This document shows positions 7,613-17,139 of a DNA stretch of 64,000 bases, one piece after another. The DNA comes from Bacteroidota bacterium (GTDB taxonomy: Bacteria > Bacteroidota > Bacteroidia > B-17B0 > Aurantibacillaceae): contig JAJONO010000003.1 of NCBI GenBank assembly GCA_021323535.1, forward strand, positions 62,001 to 126,000, read 5' to 3'. The position numbers and the translations under genes are program-made. The number at the start of each line of letters is the position of its first letter. Position 1 is the first letter of the stretch. The notes beneath the pieces were generated by a model, which saw only the letters and a program-made list of their open reading frames with translations, was not told the origin of the DNA and did not search any database.

Positions 7613-10600
7613 TTATTCGGAACTTTTTCTTCCTTTTTAGTGTCTTTCTTTTTCAGCTTCGCTAAGTAGCGAGTGAATAATTGGTTCACTGTTTCAAATT
7701 CTTCACGGTAAAATAAACCAATTCCCTGCGTGTACGGACCACCACTCGTAGCAACCTGGTTCACGTCATTACTCCGGTTAAAACCTTTCACACGGTAACG
7801 GCCATCGTCGGTAAGTTTATATTCAATGTTCACGTCAATGATACCGCTTGAGTTTTTTGTAGTCTGACTGTTGTTCACGCCGAAGTTTCCGTCAATAGAA
7901 ACTTTATTGTTGAATAATTGTTTGCTTAATGCAAGATCCACTTCGTTGCCAGTATTAGATCCGGCGCGGTAATTCAAGCCAACTTCCAGGTCATTTAGTC
8001 CCGTCAGATTTCCTACATAGTTGTTGAGGAACGAACTTAATCTGTTACTGAGCATTTCACTTCCGGTGGAAGCCGCGGCGCCACCAGCTGTTACACCACC
8101 GCTGTTATTATTGTAAATAGCCGGTGTCACAAATGTTCTGAATAATAAAAACGAAAATACTTGTCGGTTTAATTCAGCTTCATCGGCAAGTACGTTCTGT
8201 ATTCTCGATTTTGCAGTCGCGTCAACCGTTGGAAAATCAATAGCGAAATCAATGTCAGGTGAAAATAATTTGTCAGATATTTTTAATTTACAATCAATCG
8301 GTACGCGTCCCCTGTAATCGCCGCTCGTGTCATTCAAAAGAGGCGCCACAGAAGCGCGTTGCCTGTAGCTGGTAACAATATCAATTTGCGCGGCTAAAGG
8401 ATCGCCGCTCCAGCTGATGCTACTTCCCGCGTCGATATCAAATTTTTTATTGATCACATTTTCAAGGGTGAATAAATAATCCCCGTTCGTCATGATGTAA
8501 TCTCCAAACATTTCAAATTTACCAAGCGTATTTATCTGTAAACGTAAATCGCCAAGTCCCTGCACGTTCAGCATATCTCCTGATTTGCTATCGAGTATGA
8601 TCTGCATTTGCGCGTCGGGTGTTGCTGTCACAAACATTTCAAGATTAAAGCCGGTTAGGGGATCGTCGGGTTTTGCTTTGGCTGTATCCTTTTTTACAAA
8701 GGTGATAAAATCGCTTTCATCTACTTCTTCCGGGCCATCCAGCGGTAAAAAGAATTTAGAGCCTTTTGTGGTTGTATCTCTTACCTGCATATGCAGATTG
8801 TTAAGGAAACCCCAGATACCAACATTTCCTGATCCGTAAATTTTTCCGTAGAATGTTTTATTTTCTTTTTGTGTTGTATTCAGAACAAGCATGTTCCTGT
8901 AGGTAACATCATAGTCCAACTGTATCCTGCTGAAATTGTTGTGGAAGATGTTTCCGTTAATGGTTCCCTGTGGCGTGGCTTTTAATCCCTTGTCTTTCGC
9001 CGTAGGAATAATTTCTTTCATGAGCAAGTCTGAGAAACGTATCTGGTCGGGCATGATCTCCACGTCACCTTCTATCTGATAAGTTACGTTAGTGTAATCT
9101 ACTTTGATCTCGCTTTTAAATATTTTCAGTTTACCATCTATTTTCAGGTTGTCGGGCGTTCCGTGAATTTTTCCTTTCCCCGAAACAGGGGCGTTGTTAA
9201 TGGTTAGTATTCCTTCAAGAAAAGGGTTAAGAAGTTTCAGGTTGGCTGGGGTACATCCGAAATCAATATCAATGCTTTCTTCTTTTTTATCGAGATAATA
9301 ATAGCCGCTGAAAGAAATATTCTTCGCCAGTTCTCCGGTAAAATCTGTGAGGCCAAGTGAGGTGTATCCATTGAGATAAAAACTTTTTTCTTCTGGAATA
9401 TTTTTTGTCTTAAGCGAAAGAATGTTGAGTGTGTTGCCATTAATTTTTAACCCCTTGAAATTTAAATCGCTGTTGAACGTGAAATTTTTCGAGTTGTTCA
9501 ACACTACATTCCCTGTAAGATTTCCTTCGAGCTTTAGTTTAATGGAAGAAAGTAATGGATTGAACTGGTGAAGAACGACGTTAGAAGTTTTTATAACGAG
9601 ACTATCCTGCGGCTTGCCACTCAGGTTTCCGGCAATGGAAATGGACTGATCGCCATTGGCAAATACCAGTGGATTTACAAGCACGCCGTTTGTGTCAACA
9701 ATAGTAGGATTAGAAGTTGTAAGGTTCCAGGTGGTGTCCTTTGCTGTGATATAAAACGTTTCAAAGTTGAGGGTTGCTAAATTATTACTGAACGATGCTT
9801 TCCCGGCAATCTTACCCTTTGTTTCAGGTTTGGTTCTGTTGTTCCATTCAAGATTATATTTTGTGTCCTTGTCCTTCGAAACAAAATACATGAAATAATT
9901 GTTCAGTTTAATACTGTCGGTTAACTGTATATCGCTTCCTTTAAATACAAGATTTATTTTGTTGTTCTGCGAATACGATTCAATCACATTGTTATGAAAT
10001 CTCAATGAACCATAGCGAATGGAGTCTGATTTGGAATTAATGTTGAAAAGATTCTTGGTTACATCAAATTCGCCCCCGAAAATTGTACCCGGACTCACCA
10101 TCAGGTCAGGGACAAATAATTCGCGGATAACATCGAATTTTTTTATGGTGAGTTTAAATTTGAATGCGTCGCTGTAAACTGTTTTCCCTTTGTTCTTTTC
10201 AAAGAATGCAGGATAGTATGAACTCAGGAATTGATTAAATGCCGGTGGAAGATTGGTAATGTTGAATTTTCCGTTTACACCAAGATTAAAGTAACTGGAG
10301 TTTATGTTAATGTTTTTTTCGTCGGTAGCCTGGTCGAGTTTTAAGTCAAACGTACTGAACTTGTATTCTTTTTTTCCGTTTTTATAAATGGTATTGTCAA
10401 AGTTAATATCTCCGGTAAGGTTATTTACATTATCACCATTTAAAATAATAAGGATCTGTGTTGAGAAAATGGCTGAGTCCTTTGTAAATCCAAGTTTTTT
10501 CAGGTCGAGATGATTAACAGTAGAAATAAAATCCATGGCCGGGACTTTTTTCTGGAAATTGATACTGCCGTTAAAATCAAAGTCGGCATTCGGGTCTTTG

Positions 10601-12111
10601 CTCATCACCATACCGTTGAATACTTTTTCTTTGATGCTTCCGTTTAATAAAACATTTTTATAATCGTACTTGTCGTAGGTTACATTCAGGATGTGTCCTT
10701 CCAACTCGGCCTGAATAGCTTTTAAGGAAAGTCCTTTGCCTTTTATTTCAGTATTAATGGTGAGCGATTTTAATTGTGGTGCCCCGAACAATGCACCAAG
10801 ATTGAAATTCTGCGTTTTTATTTTCCCTTTGTATTTTATATCGTCGGTTTTTTCTCCGAGTTTAATACTAAGGTCGGTGCTCATGTTTCCAAGCGCGGTT
10901 TTAAATGATCCATACGTTGTAAAGTCTCCAACGAAACCATCAAATTTTCCTTTGTAACTAATGGTTCCGAATTGCGCGACCTGTTTTGGTAGTTCCAGTT
11001 TTTTTCCTTCGGTGAAAGGGTAGGAAGGAATTTGCTGAAGATCTTTATAATTCGTTGAAATTACATTGGCGTCGAAATGAAGAAAACTATTATTAAAATC
11101 TGGTAGACCGCTGATGGTAAGGTTACCGTTGAATTGAGTGTACTTTCCGTATCGTAATTTAAAGTCGTTCAGGCTCAGATCGCTTACATAACCTTTTACT
11201 CTTCCCGAAAGATAAATGGTTTCGTTTAATCCGTTAAGTTCAGAAGTAAAAGCGGCAATGTCTTTGAACGATACATGAGTATGATCTTCAAGTTCACTAT
11301 TGATTTTTATTTTATTGAGAAAATCAGAATAATCGTTCCATTCGTTGTATTTAAATGAGAGTTTGCCTTTTAGTAAAGTGTTTGGTGTTCGCAGATAGAG
11401 CCGCCCCATATTTAGCTCCTTACTGCTGATACGCGCTTTTGTGGTGAGATTGGTAAGTTCAAAACCGCATTGTTCTTTAGTAGTGAATCCCGAAATATTA
11501 ACGTTGATCGTATCTCCGTTTATTTTGAGATTGGAAAATTTCCCTGAAGTTTTCCTGAATGCAAGATTACTGAAGTTCATGTTCTGTGTCACCTTGGTGT
11601 CGGCGTTCTCATCTTTGTAAGCAAAGCCTACATTGTCAAAAATAATATCCACCAATTTTACATCCCATGGCTCGCTTTTACTCGTATCGGTAGTTTCACC
11701 GCCTACAAAGTAATCGTACATGAACTGGTAGTTGAGCGTTGAATCTCCTTTGTAAGTAATAAGTTTCGTAGAAATGTTGCTGAAGATGATTTTCTCCAGC
11801 GTCAGTTTTTTCTTTTTGTAATCAAAGTTCTTAATGTCTACATAAAGATCGCCGGTGAGTAATGTGTCTTTATGAAGGTCGGTAACATAAACACCCTCAA
11901 GTCTTGCTTTTGTAAAAAAATCGAGTTGGATCTTATTGATGGAAATGCTCGTGTTCAACTCATCGCTCATATAATTTCCTACTTTTTTTCCGAGCCAGGT
12001 CTGAAAGCTATAGGATTGCACACCAAAATAAAGCGCAACGGCAAGAATTATCACCAGCAAAAACAAAATGCCGGTCGTTTTCAATAATATTCTTGTAATT
12101 TTGCGGAGCAT
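7609..12111 (-). CDS. tamB: TamB-like translocation and assembly module protein (DUF490, AsmA-like)
   Basis: A 1500-residue protein with one N-terminal transmembrane anchor (about residues 8-30). It continues with a very long region of repeated beta-strand patterns and the TamB C-terminal domain (about 1080-1440, including a PLAAQIDIVTSYRQR segment). The AsmA/TamB group spans the periplasm as a hydrophobic groove that carries phospholipid, or helps insert outer-membrane proteins, between inner and outer membranes. Length and single N-terminal anchor are usual. The C-terminus is Lys-rich and polar (DTKKEEKVPNN). It is transcribed away from tsaD, with a 50-nt gap between the two starts. No TamA homologue is visible in the window. 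Confidence 0.92.
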   Translation of the reverse strand: MLRKITRILLKTTGILFLLVIILAVALYFGVQSYSFQTWLGKKVGNYMSDELNTSISINKIQLDFFTKARLEGVYVTDLHKDTLLTGDLYVDIKNFDYKKKKLTLEKIIFSNISTKLITYKGDSTLNYQFMYDYFVGGETTDTSKSEPWDVKLVDIIFDNVGFAYKDENADTKVTQNMNFSNLAFRKTSGKFSNLKINGDTINVNISGFTTKEQCGFELTNLTTKARISSKELNMGRLYLRTPNTLLKGKLSFKYNEWNDYSDFLNKIKINSELEDHTHVSFKDIAAFTSELNGLNETIYLSGRVKGYVSDLSLNDFKLRYGKYTQFNGNLTISGLPDFNNSFLHFDANVISTNYKDLQQIPSYPFTEGKKLELPKQVAQFGTISYKGKFDGFVGDFTTYGSFKTALGNMSTDLSIKLGEKTDDIKYKGKIKTQNFNLGALFGAPQLKSLTINTEIKGKGLSLKAIQAELEGHILNVTYDKYDYKNVLLNGSIKEKVFNGMVMSKDPNADFDFNGSINFQKKVPAMDFISTVNHLDLKKLGFTKDSAIFSTQILIILNGDNVNNLTGDINFDNTIYKNGKKEYKFSTFDLKLDQATDEKNININSSYFNLGVNGKFNITNLPPAFNQFLSSYYPAFFEKNKGKTVYSDAFKFKLTIKKFDVIRELFVPDLMVSPGTIFGGEFDVTKNLFNINSKSDSIRYGSLRFHNNVIESYSQNNKINLVFKGSDIQLTDSIKLNNYFMYFVSKDKDTKYNLEWNNRTKPETKGKIAGKASFSNNLATLNFETFYITAKDTTWNLTTSNPTIVDTNGVLVNPLVFANGDQSISIAGNLSGKPQDSLVIKTSNVVLHQFNPLLSSIKLKLEGNLTGNVVLNNSKNFTFNSDLNFKGLKINGNTLNILSLKTKNIPEEKSFYLNGYTSLGLTDFTGELAKNISFSGYYYLDKKEESIDIDFGCTPANLKLLNPFLEGILTINNAPVSGKGKIHGTPDNLKIDGKLKIFKSEIKVDYTNVTYQIEGDVEIMPDQIRFSDLLMKEIIPTAKDKGLKATPQGTINGNIFHNNFSRIQLDYDVTYRNMLVLNTTQKENKTFYGKIYGSGNVGIWGFLNNLHMQVRDTTTKGSKFFLPLDGPEEVDESDFITFVKKDTAKAKPDDPLTGFNLEMFVTATPDAQMQIILDSKSGDMLNVQGLGDLRLQINTLGKFEMFGDYIMTNGDYLFTLENVINKKFDIDAGSSISWSGDPLAAQIDIVTSYRQRASVAPLLNDTSGDYRGRVPIDCKLKISDKLFSPDIDFAIDFPTVDATAKSRIQNVLADEAELNRQVFSFLLFRTFVTPAIYNNNSGGVTAGGAAASTGSEMLSNRLSSFLNNYVGNLTGLNDLEVGLNYRAGSNTGNEVDLALSKQLFNNKVSIDGNFGVNNSQTTKNSSGIIDVNIEYKLTDDGRYRVKGFNRSNDVNQVATSGGPYTQGIGLFYREEFETVNQLFTRYLAKLKKKDTKKEEKVPNN

Positions 12112-12161
12112 AAGGACTTGCTATAAAGATAAGTCAAAAAGCAGAACGCAGGTTTAAAAAA

Positions 12162-13184
12162 TTGCAAAAAACGGGCACATACATCTTAGCGATAGAAAGC
12201 AGCTGCGACGACACTTCCTGTGCTGTTCTTATAGATAATCATGTTCTTTCTAACATTACCGCCAATCAGAGTATTCACGAGCAATACGGGGGTGTAATTC
12301 CCGAACTGGCCAGCCGCGATCATCAAAAGAACATTGTCCCTGTTGTGGAAGCAGCGTTAAAAAAAGCTAATATAAAATTAACGGAGATCAACGCCGTCGC
12401 AGTTACATCTGGTCCCGGCCTCATGGGAAGCCTTCTTGTTGGATTGTCTTTCGCTAAATCGCTATCACTCGCGCTTAATGTTCCGTTAATAGAAGTAAAT
12501 CATATGCAGGCGCATATACTCGCTCATTTTATTGAGGAAGAAAATGATGTAGCGCCTGGATTTCCTTTTCTATGTCTTACTGTCAGCGGTGGGCATACGC
12601 AGCTTGTAAAAGTAAACGATCATCTTGATTTTGAAATATTAGGACAAACTATCGACGATGCGGTAGGCGAGGCATTTGATAAAGCGGCCAAGATACTTGG
12701 ATTGCCTTATCCGGGAGGACCCCTCATTGATAAACTTGCAAAAGAAGGAGATCGCACTAAGTTCAGATTCGCGACAACGAACGTTCCGGGACACGATTAC
12801 AGTTTTAGTGGAATAAAAACTTCTTTCCTGTATTTTGTTCAGAATGAAATGCACAAGAACAAAAATTTCATTGAGGAAAATCTGAAAGATATCTGCGCTT
12901 CTTATCAGCATCATCTCATTAACGTGTTATTGAAGAATGCAAAAAAGGTTCTGAAAGAAACCGGCATTCAATACTTCGCTATTGCAGGAGGCGTTTCTGC
13001 TAACTCCGAATTACGTTCGCAGGTGAAACAAATGGCTGAAGAAAATAATCTGAAGTGTTTCATTCCCAAATTTGAATATTGCACCGATAATGCGGCAATG
13101 ATAGGTGTTACGGCCTTTTATAAATTCCAGAAGAAACAATTCTCAGATGTTTCTGTTGTGCCGCAAACGAGAATGGAACTTTAA
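12162..13184 (+). CDS. tsaD: tRNA N6-adenosine threonylcarbamoyltransferase
   Basis: A 340-residue ASKHA-fold enzyme that transfers threonylcarbamoyl to A37 of ANN-decoding tRNAs. The family signatures are present: IESSCDDTSCAV near residue 11, the metal ligands H114 and H118 in NHMQAHILAHF, and the late Asp in CTDNAAMIG. The next in-frame Met lies far inside the conserved core, so the TTG at 12162 is the only reasonable start. TTG is rare in this phylum. The 50-nt gap to tamB must hold both promoters. The partners TsaB, TsaC and TsaE are not in this window. Confidence 0.96.
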   Translation: MQKTGTYILAIESSCDDTSCAVLIDNHVLSNITANQSIHEQYGGVIPELASRDHQKNIVPVVEAALKKANIKLTEINAVAVTSGPGLMGSLLVGLSFAKSLSLALNVPLIEVNHMQAHILAHFIEEENDVAPGFPFLCLTVSGGHTQLVKVNDHLDFEILGQTIDDAVGEAFDKAAKILGLPYPGGPLIDKLAKEGDRTKFRFATTNVPGHDYSFSGIKTSFLYFVQNEMHKNKNFIEENLKDICASYQHHLINVLLKNAKKVLKETGIQYFAIAGGVSANSELRSQVKQMAEENNLKCFIPKFEYCTDNAAMIGVTAFYKFQKKQFSDVSVVPQTRMEL

Positions 13185-13208
13185 CAGGATAAAGGACAAA
13201 TAACAAAA

Positions 13209-13238
13209 GATAAATGATCTGTCTTTAATCGTTTATCA
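13209..13238. repeat. GATAAATGAT-type intergenic dyad
   Basis: GATAAATGAT (13209-13218) faces ATCGTTTATC (13229-13238) across a 10-nt loop and pairs fully if one T-G wobble is allowed. The same 10-mer forms a dyad at 23695-23757, and similar words occur at 40688-40719. Confidence 0.5.
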
Positions 13239-13265
13239 TAAATCTTTTATCAAACGAAGAGAAAT

Positions 13266-13293
13266 GAAAAAAGCCCTCCGTTTCCGAAGAGCT
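13266..13293 (-). terminator. Rho-independent terminator of the T9SS subtilase gene
   Basis: On the minus strand a 9-bp stem (AGCTCTTCG / CGGAGGGCT, two wobble pairs) closes a GAAA tetraloop and is followed by a run of six T. It lies about 30 nt past the stop codon at 13325. Confidence 0.85.
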
Positions 13294-13324
13294 CTTTATT
13301 AATTTGTGCATTTACCGGGAGTGG

Positions 13325-16300
13325 CTATTCAATCACTAATTTTTTCATGATCTTGTCATTTCCTTTTTCAATCACGATCATATAAATGCCTTTAGCGTAT
13401 TGGCTCACCTGTAAAACAGCTACATCTTTATTGTTGTTTTTCTCAACGATAAGTTGTCCTATGCTGTTATACAATGTAAATCCAAATTCAGATCCCGCAT
13501 ACTCGATCGTTAAATCAGATTGCGCGGGGTTAGGGAAGATTCGTAGTTCGCCGGAAGTTGTATTTATCGTTAATCCTGTAGGGAAACCTACGCAGGTCGA
13601 CTGACTTGAAGAACACATATTGGCATCTGTTATTGTTACCGTGTAACAGGCTGGTACCACTCCAAAAACGTAAGCAGTATTGTTTCCACCAGGATTCCAG
13701 CTGTACGTGTAAGGACCCGTGCCACCTGAAGCAACAACATTAATTGCGCCATTAGGACAATTGCTGCATGTAGCGTCGGTGCTTGACGGAGCAGCAGAAG
13801 GAAGTGAGTTAACAGTTACAGCAACAACACTATTAGTTGTACATCCTCCAGGTCCGTTTCCGGTTACTGTGTAAGAAGTATTCGAGGTTGGATTCACTGC
13901 GATTGATGTTGCAGTCGTTGTAGGAGCTGTCCATACAAACGAAGTATAGAATCCGCTTGCAGTCAATGTAGTTGTGTTACCCTGGCAAATGCTGTTTGAA
14001 GGTGATGAGGCCAATGCAAATGAAGGAGTAGGAACAACTGTCATTGTTGAAGTGTTGTTTCCGCTACAGGTTCCGTTAGAACCAATTACAGAATAAGTTG
14101 TTGTAAGAGCAGGATTAACAACAATAGATGTTGCGTTTGATCCTGTGTTCCATGTGTACGATGTAGCGCCACTCGCTGTTAATGTAGCAGCACCGCTTGC
14201 ACAAACTGTTGGCTGGCTTGGCGTAATTAAAACCGAAAGTGATGAACCAACGTTTACACTTACTGTTTTTGAGTTGGTACAACCAAGGCTGTTTCCGATC
14301 ACAGTATAAACTGTATTTGAAGCCGGTGAAACAAGTAGCGGATTTCCGGTGAAACCAGTGTTCCACGAATAAGTTGTGGCTCCCGCAGCTGTAATGGTAG
14401 CAGTTCCGCCAGGACAAATAGTCTGGTTATTTACTGTTACGTTAGGAATCGGATTTACAACAACAGTTGCAATTTTTGTACTGATACATCCTGCGCTTGT
14501 TCCGTTCACCGTGTAAGTTGTAGTTACTGTAGGAGAAACAGAAATGCTGGCCGTATTAGGTCCAGTGCTCCATGTATAGGTTGTTGCTCCCGCCGCTGTA
14601 ATTGTAGCAGGTGATCCGGCACAAATTGTTGGTGTATTTGCTGTAATAGCTGTACCACTTGTAATGTTTATGGTTTTAGTTGTTGAAGCAAATGTGGTTC
14701 CGTTCTGCGAGTTTAGTGTAATGGTATAAACACCAATAGACGGATAAGATACTACAGGGTTTGTTGCATTTGAAGTAGCAGGGCTTCCGCCCGGGAAACT
14801 CCAGGTATACGATGCCGCGCCTGTTGTAGAGTTGGTCATTGTAACCGAGGCTCCGGCGCATGTGGCAGCCGGTTGATTAAAATTGGTAGTAGGAGTAGGG
14901 AATGCCAGGTTGATATTGTCAACGTACATGGATTGTCCGTACCAACCACGGTTAACGAACGACATCATTACATTTCCTTGTCCGGCCGATAAAGCAGAAA
15001 TGTCAATTGAATCTCTTCTCCATTGCGTTGCGGTAGGAACGAATTGTGTTGTTTGCTGTGTTCCTGCTACAGTTGATAAGATGCTTCCGCCTTTCATGTA
15101 AATGCTCGTCCAGCTTGTTCCGCAATTGGTAGATAATTTCACCTGGAGAGTATCTGAATATTGGTTGTCATACTGGCGATAAGCTACATCAAAACGTAAA
15201 CGTGCAGAAACAACATTTGTGAAAATATATTTCGGAGTGCGCATTTCATCTCTTTCACCTCCGGCATCAATGTTATAGTCGTCAAATCTGGCACAGGCTG
15301 CAGAAGCATTCACCGTAAATCCTCCAATACCTGTCTGGCGGTTCCAATAAACATTATCGTTACCGATATTGAATGAGCTCCAGTTGTTTGGAAGGAACGG
15401 TAAAGTCTGGAAACCTTCAACCAATGGCAATGCGATTGGATTTGTTACTGTGATGTAAGAAATTTTTGTAGTACTGTTACTTCCGTTCGCGTTTGAAACA
15501 GTGAGCCCCACTGAATAAGTTCCCGGGGTTGACCACTGAACAGTTGGTGCCGAAGAGGTTGATGTTGCAGGAGTGCCGCTCTGGAAGGTCCATGTAAAGT
15601 TGGTTGGTGCATAAAGACAGCTATCCTGGAAAGCGATTGGTGTATTAGGACAAGTAACTCTTGTTAATGTAAAGAAGTTAGCAACCGGAGGAATAGTTAA
15701 AAACCCAGCGGCACAATTCATTGCTGCGAAAGCTTCTATACGACCTTTTCCTAATTGCTGGTTAGTTGCATAAGTTGAGTTGGCAGCTATAGTATAAATA
15801 TTAGCTGCCGTATTATTGATACAGTTAATTACGTCGGTTTGTGTCATGAAAGAACACTTCGATAACATCAGTCCGCATAAACCCGCTACCAGTGGTGTAG
15901 CCATCGATGTTCCTGATTGGTTACCATAGGTTCCTGTACCGGCATTTGGTAAAGTACTGTAAATATTTTCTCCCGGTGCGGCGATATCAACCCAGGCATT
16001 GGTGGTTGTTCCAAAACATGAAAAAGAAGATTTTACGTTGGATGAACTTACCGAAGCCACGCAATACACATTGGTATAAGCTCCGGGGTAGTGAAGAACA
16101 TTGTTTCCGTCATTTCCTGCTGCGGCAACAATGATAGAGCCTTTGTTCCAGGCATAATCAATAACAGTTTGTTCAGCGGCCGAACTTCCAGCGCCGCCCC
16201 ATGAACAGGAAATAACGCGGGCCTTACATTTTGCAGCATAAATAATTCCACCGTAACCATTGGCAATACCCGTTGTAGAGCCCCCATCTGTCTGGCACTT

Positions 16301-17050
16301 TACAGGAATGATCTTGAGGTTCCATCCAATTGAAGCAATTCCAACAGCGTTATCTGTACGCGCTCCGGCAATACCGGCGCAATGTGTACCGTGGTTCATC
16401 GCGTTGTTGGTTGGAATGGCATTGTTATCTCCATCAGCAACGTCATACCCGTTGATATCATCAATATAACCGTTCGCGTCATCGTCAACACCGGCTGTTC
16501 CTGCAGCTTCTGCCGCATTGGTGTAGGTATTGGCGATAAGATCGGTGTGAGAATATTTTACGGCATTGTCGACAATGGCAACAGTGATATTTGAATTTCC
16601 GTTAAACACATTCCAAGCGTTAGGCGCATTGATCTGTGTAAGAAATGGCTGTGAACCATATGAAGGATCGTTTGGCGTAGCATCCAGTTTCATTAACGGC
16701 ACTTTTTCAGCGTATTCAATTCCACCGGCATACCGTAATTCATTGATAAGCGCATTTACATTATTTTTCTGCGTAAATTCTAATTTAAGAATATATGGGA
16801 GGCGAGCGTCATCATCGGCCTGGTAAAAAGGCTTGTATGCTTTCGTAACACCATATTTTGTAAGAATCTTACTAATACTGGTAAGCTTTGAAACGGGAAT
16901 ATTATTGGGATTTTCTTTTGCAACGCTTTTCAACGCGCCCGTGTAGAACTTAACATAGACCTGACCATCTACATAATCTTTATGAACGGTTTGTGCCGTC
17001 AGAAAATTAATGCAGCTGCAAATACTTAATGCCAGTAGAGTTTTTTTCAT
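13325..17050 (-). CDS. Secreted S8 (subtilisin-like) peptidase with PKD, Ig-like repeats and T9SS sorting domain
   Basis: A 1241-residue protein with a signal peptide ending near residue 20 and a propeptide to about 125. The subtilase domain has D161 (VAIVDNAV), H220 (NHGTHCAG), the oxyanion N313 and S382 (GTSMATP). A PKD domain lies near 460-540, a jellyroll-like module near 545-715, and another PKD-like module near 725-800. Then come about four tandem Ig-like units of roughly 80 residues (each with a TxxGATTYTWNTG-type core) and a SprB-like CSNCPNGAINV unit. The final roughly 75 residues (LRIFPNPAQSDLTIEY to KKLVIE) form a T9SS type A sorting domain. It should be secreted and cell-surface attached or released as a broad protease. 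Confidence 0.95.
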   Translation of the reverse strand: MKKTLLALSICSCINFLTAQTVHKDYVDGQVYVKFYTGALKSVAKENPNNIPVSKLTSISKILTKYGVTKAYKPFYQADDDARLPYILKLEFTQKNNVNALINELRYAGGIEYAEKVPLMKLDATPNDPSYGSQPFLTQINAPNAWNVFNGNSNITVAIVDNAVKYSHTDLIANTYTNAAEAAGTAGVDDDANGYIDDINGYDVADGDNNAIPTNNAMNHGTHCAGIAGARTDNAVGIASIGWNLKIIPVKCQTDGGSTTGIANGYGGIIYAAKCKARVISCSWGGAGSSAAEQTVIDYAWNKGSIIVAAAGNDGNNVLHYPGAYTNVYCVASVSSSNVKSSFSCFGTTTNAWVDIAAPGENIYSTLPNAGTGTYGNQSGTSMATPLVAGLCGLMLSKCSFMTQTDVINCINNTAANIYTIAANSTYATNQQLGKGRIEAFAAMNCAAGFLTIPPVANFFTLTRVTCPNTPIAFQDSCLYAPTNFTWTFQSGTPATSTSSAPTVQWSTPGTYSVGLTVSNANGSNSTTKISYITVTNPIALPLVEGFQTLPFLPNNWSSFNIGNDNVYWNRQTGIGGFTVNASAACARFDDYNIDAGGERDEMRTPKYIFTNVVSARLRFDVAYRQYDNQYSDTLQVKLSTNCGTSWTSIYMKGGSILSTVAGTQQTTQFVPTATQWRRDSIDISALSAGQGNVMMSFVNRGWYGQSMYVDNINLAFPTPTTNFNQPAATCAGASVTMTNSTTGAASYTWSFPGGSPATSNATNPVVSYPSIGVYTITLNSQNGTTFASTTKTINITSGTAITANTPTICAGSPATITAAGATTYTWSTGPNTASISVSPTVTTTYTVNGTSAGCISTKIATVVVNPIPNVTVNNQTICPGGTATITAAGATTYSWNTGFTGNPLLVSPASNTVYTVIGNSLGCTNSKTVSVNVGSSLSVLITPSQPTVCASGAATLTASGATSYTWNTGSNATSIVVNPALTTTYSVIGSNGTCSGNNTSTMTVVPTPSFALASSPSNSICQGNTTTLTASGFYTSFVWTAPTTTATSIAVNPTSNTSYTVTGNGPGGCTTNSVVAVTVNSLPSAAPSSTDATCSNCPNGAINVVASGGTGPYTYSWNPGGNNTAYVFGVVPACYTVTITDANMCSSSQSTCVGFPTGLTINTTSGELRIFPNPAQSDLTIEYAGSEFGFTLYNSIGQLIVEKNNNKDVAVLQVSQYAKGIYMIVIEKGNDKIMKKLVIE

Positions 17051-17075
17051 GTGTTTGTGTTGTTATTAGATTATA

Positions 17076-17106
17076 TAAAAATATAATATTTCGCCTAAAA
17101 AACAAA
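17076..17106 (-). promoter_or_regulatory. Promoter of the T9SS subtilase gene
   Basis: On the minus strand TTTG (17106-17103), a 19-nt spacer and TATTTTTA (17083-17076) fit the Bacteroidota promoter pattern with one mismatch. The -7 ends about 25 nt before the ATG at 17050. Confidence 0.55.
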
Positions 17107-17127
17107 AGGATTGGCTAAATATTTGAG

Positions 17128-17135
17128 TATCTTTA
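17128..17135 (+). promoter_or_regulatory. -7-like element directly before the Ppx/GppA start
   Basis: TATCTTTA resembles TAnnTTTG and ends four bases before the GTG start at 17140, so transcription would begin at or next to the start codon. No TTTG lies at the ideal distance; the nearest TTG is 14 nt upstream. Confidence 0.35.
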
Positions 17136-17139
17136 AACA

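Noticed and set aside
13325-17050. Repeats in the subtilase gene as a CRISPR-like or tandem DNA array
   Set aside because: The repeats are protein-level Ig units of about 240 nt in frame, diverged at DNA level, without spacers.
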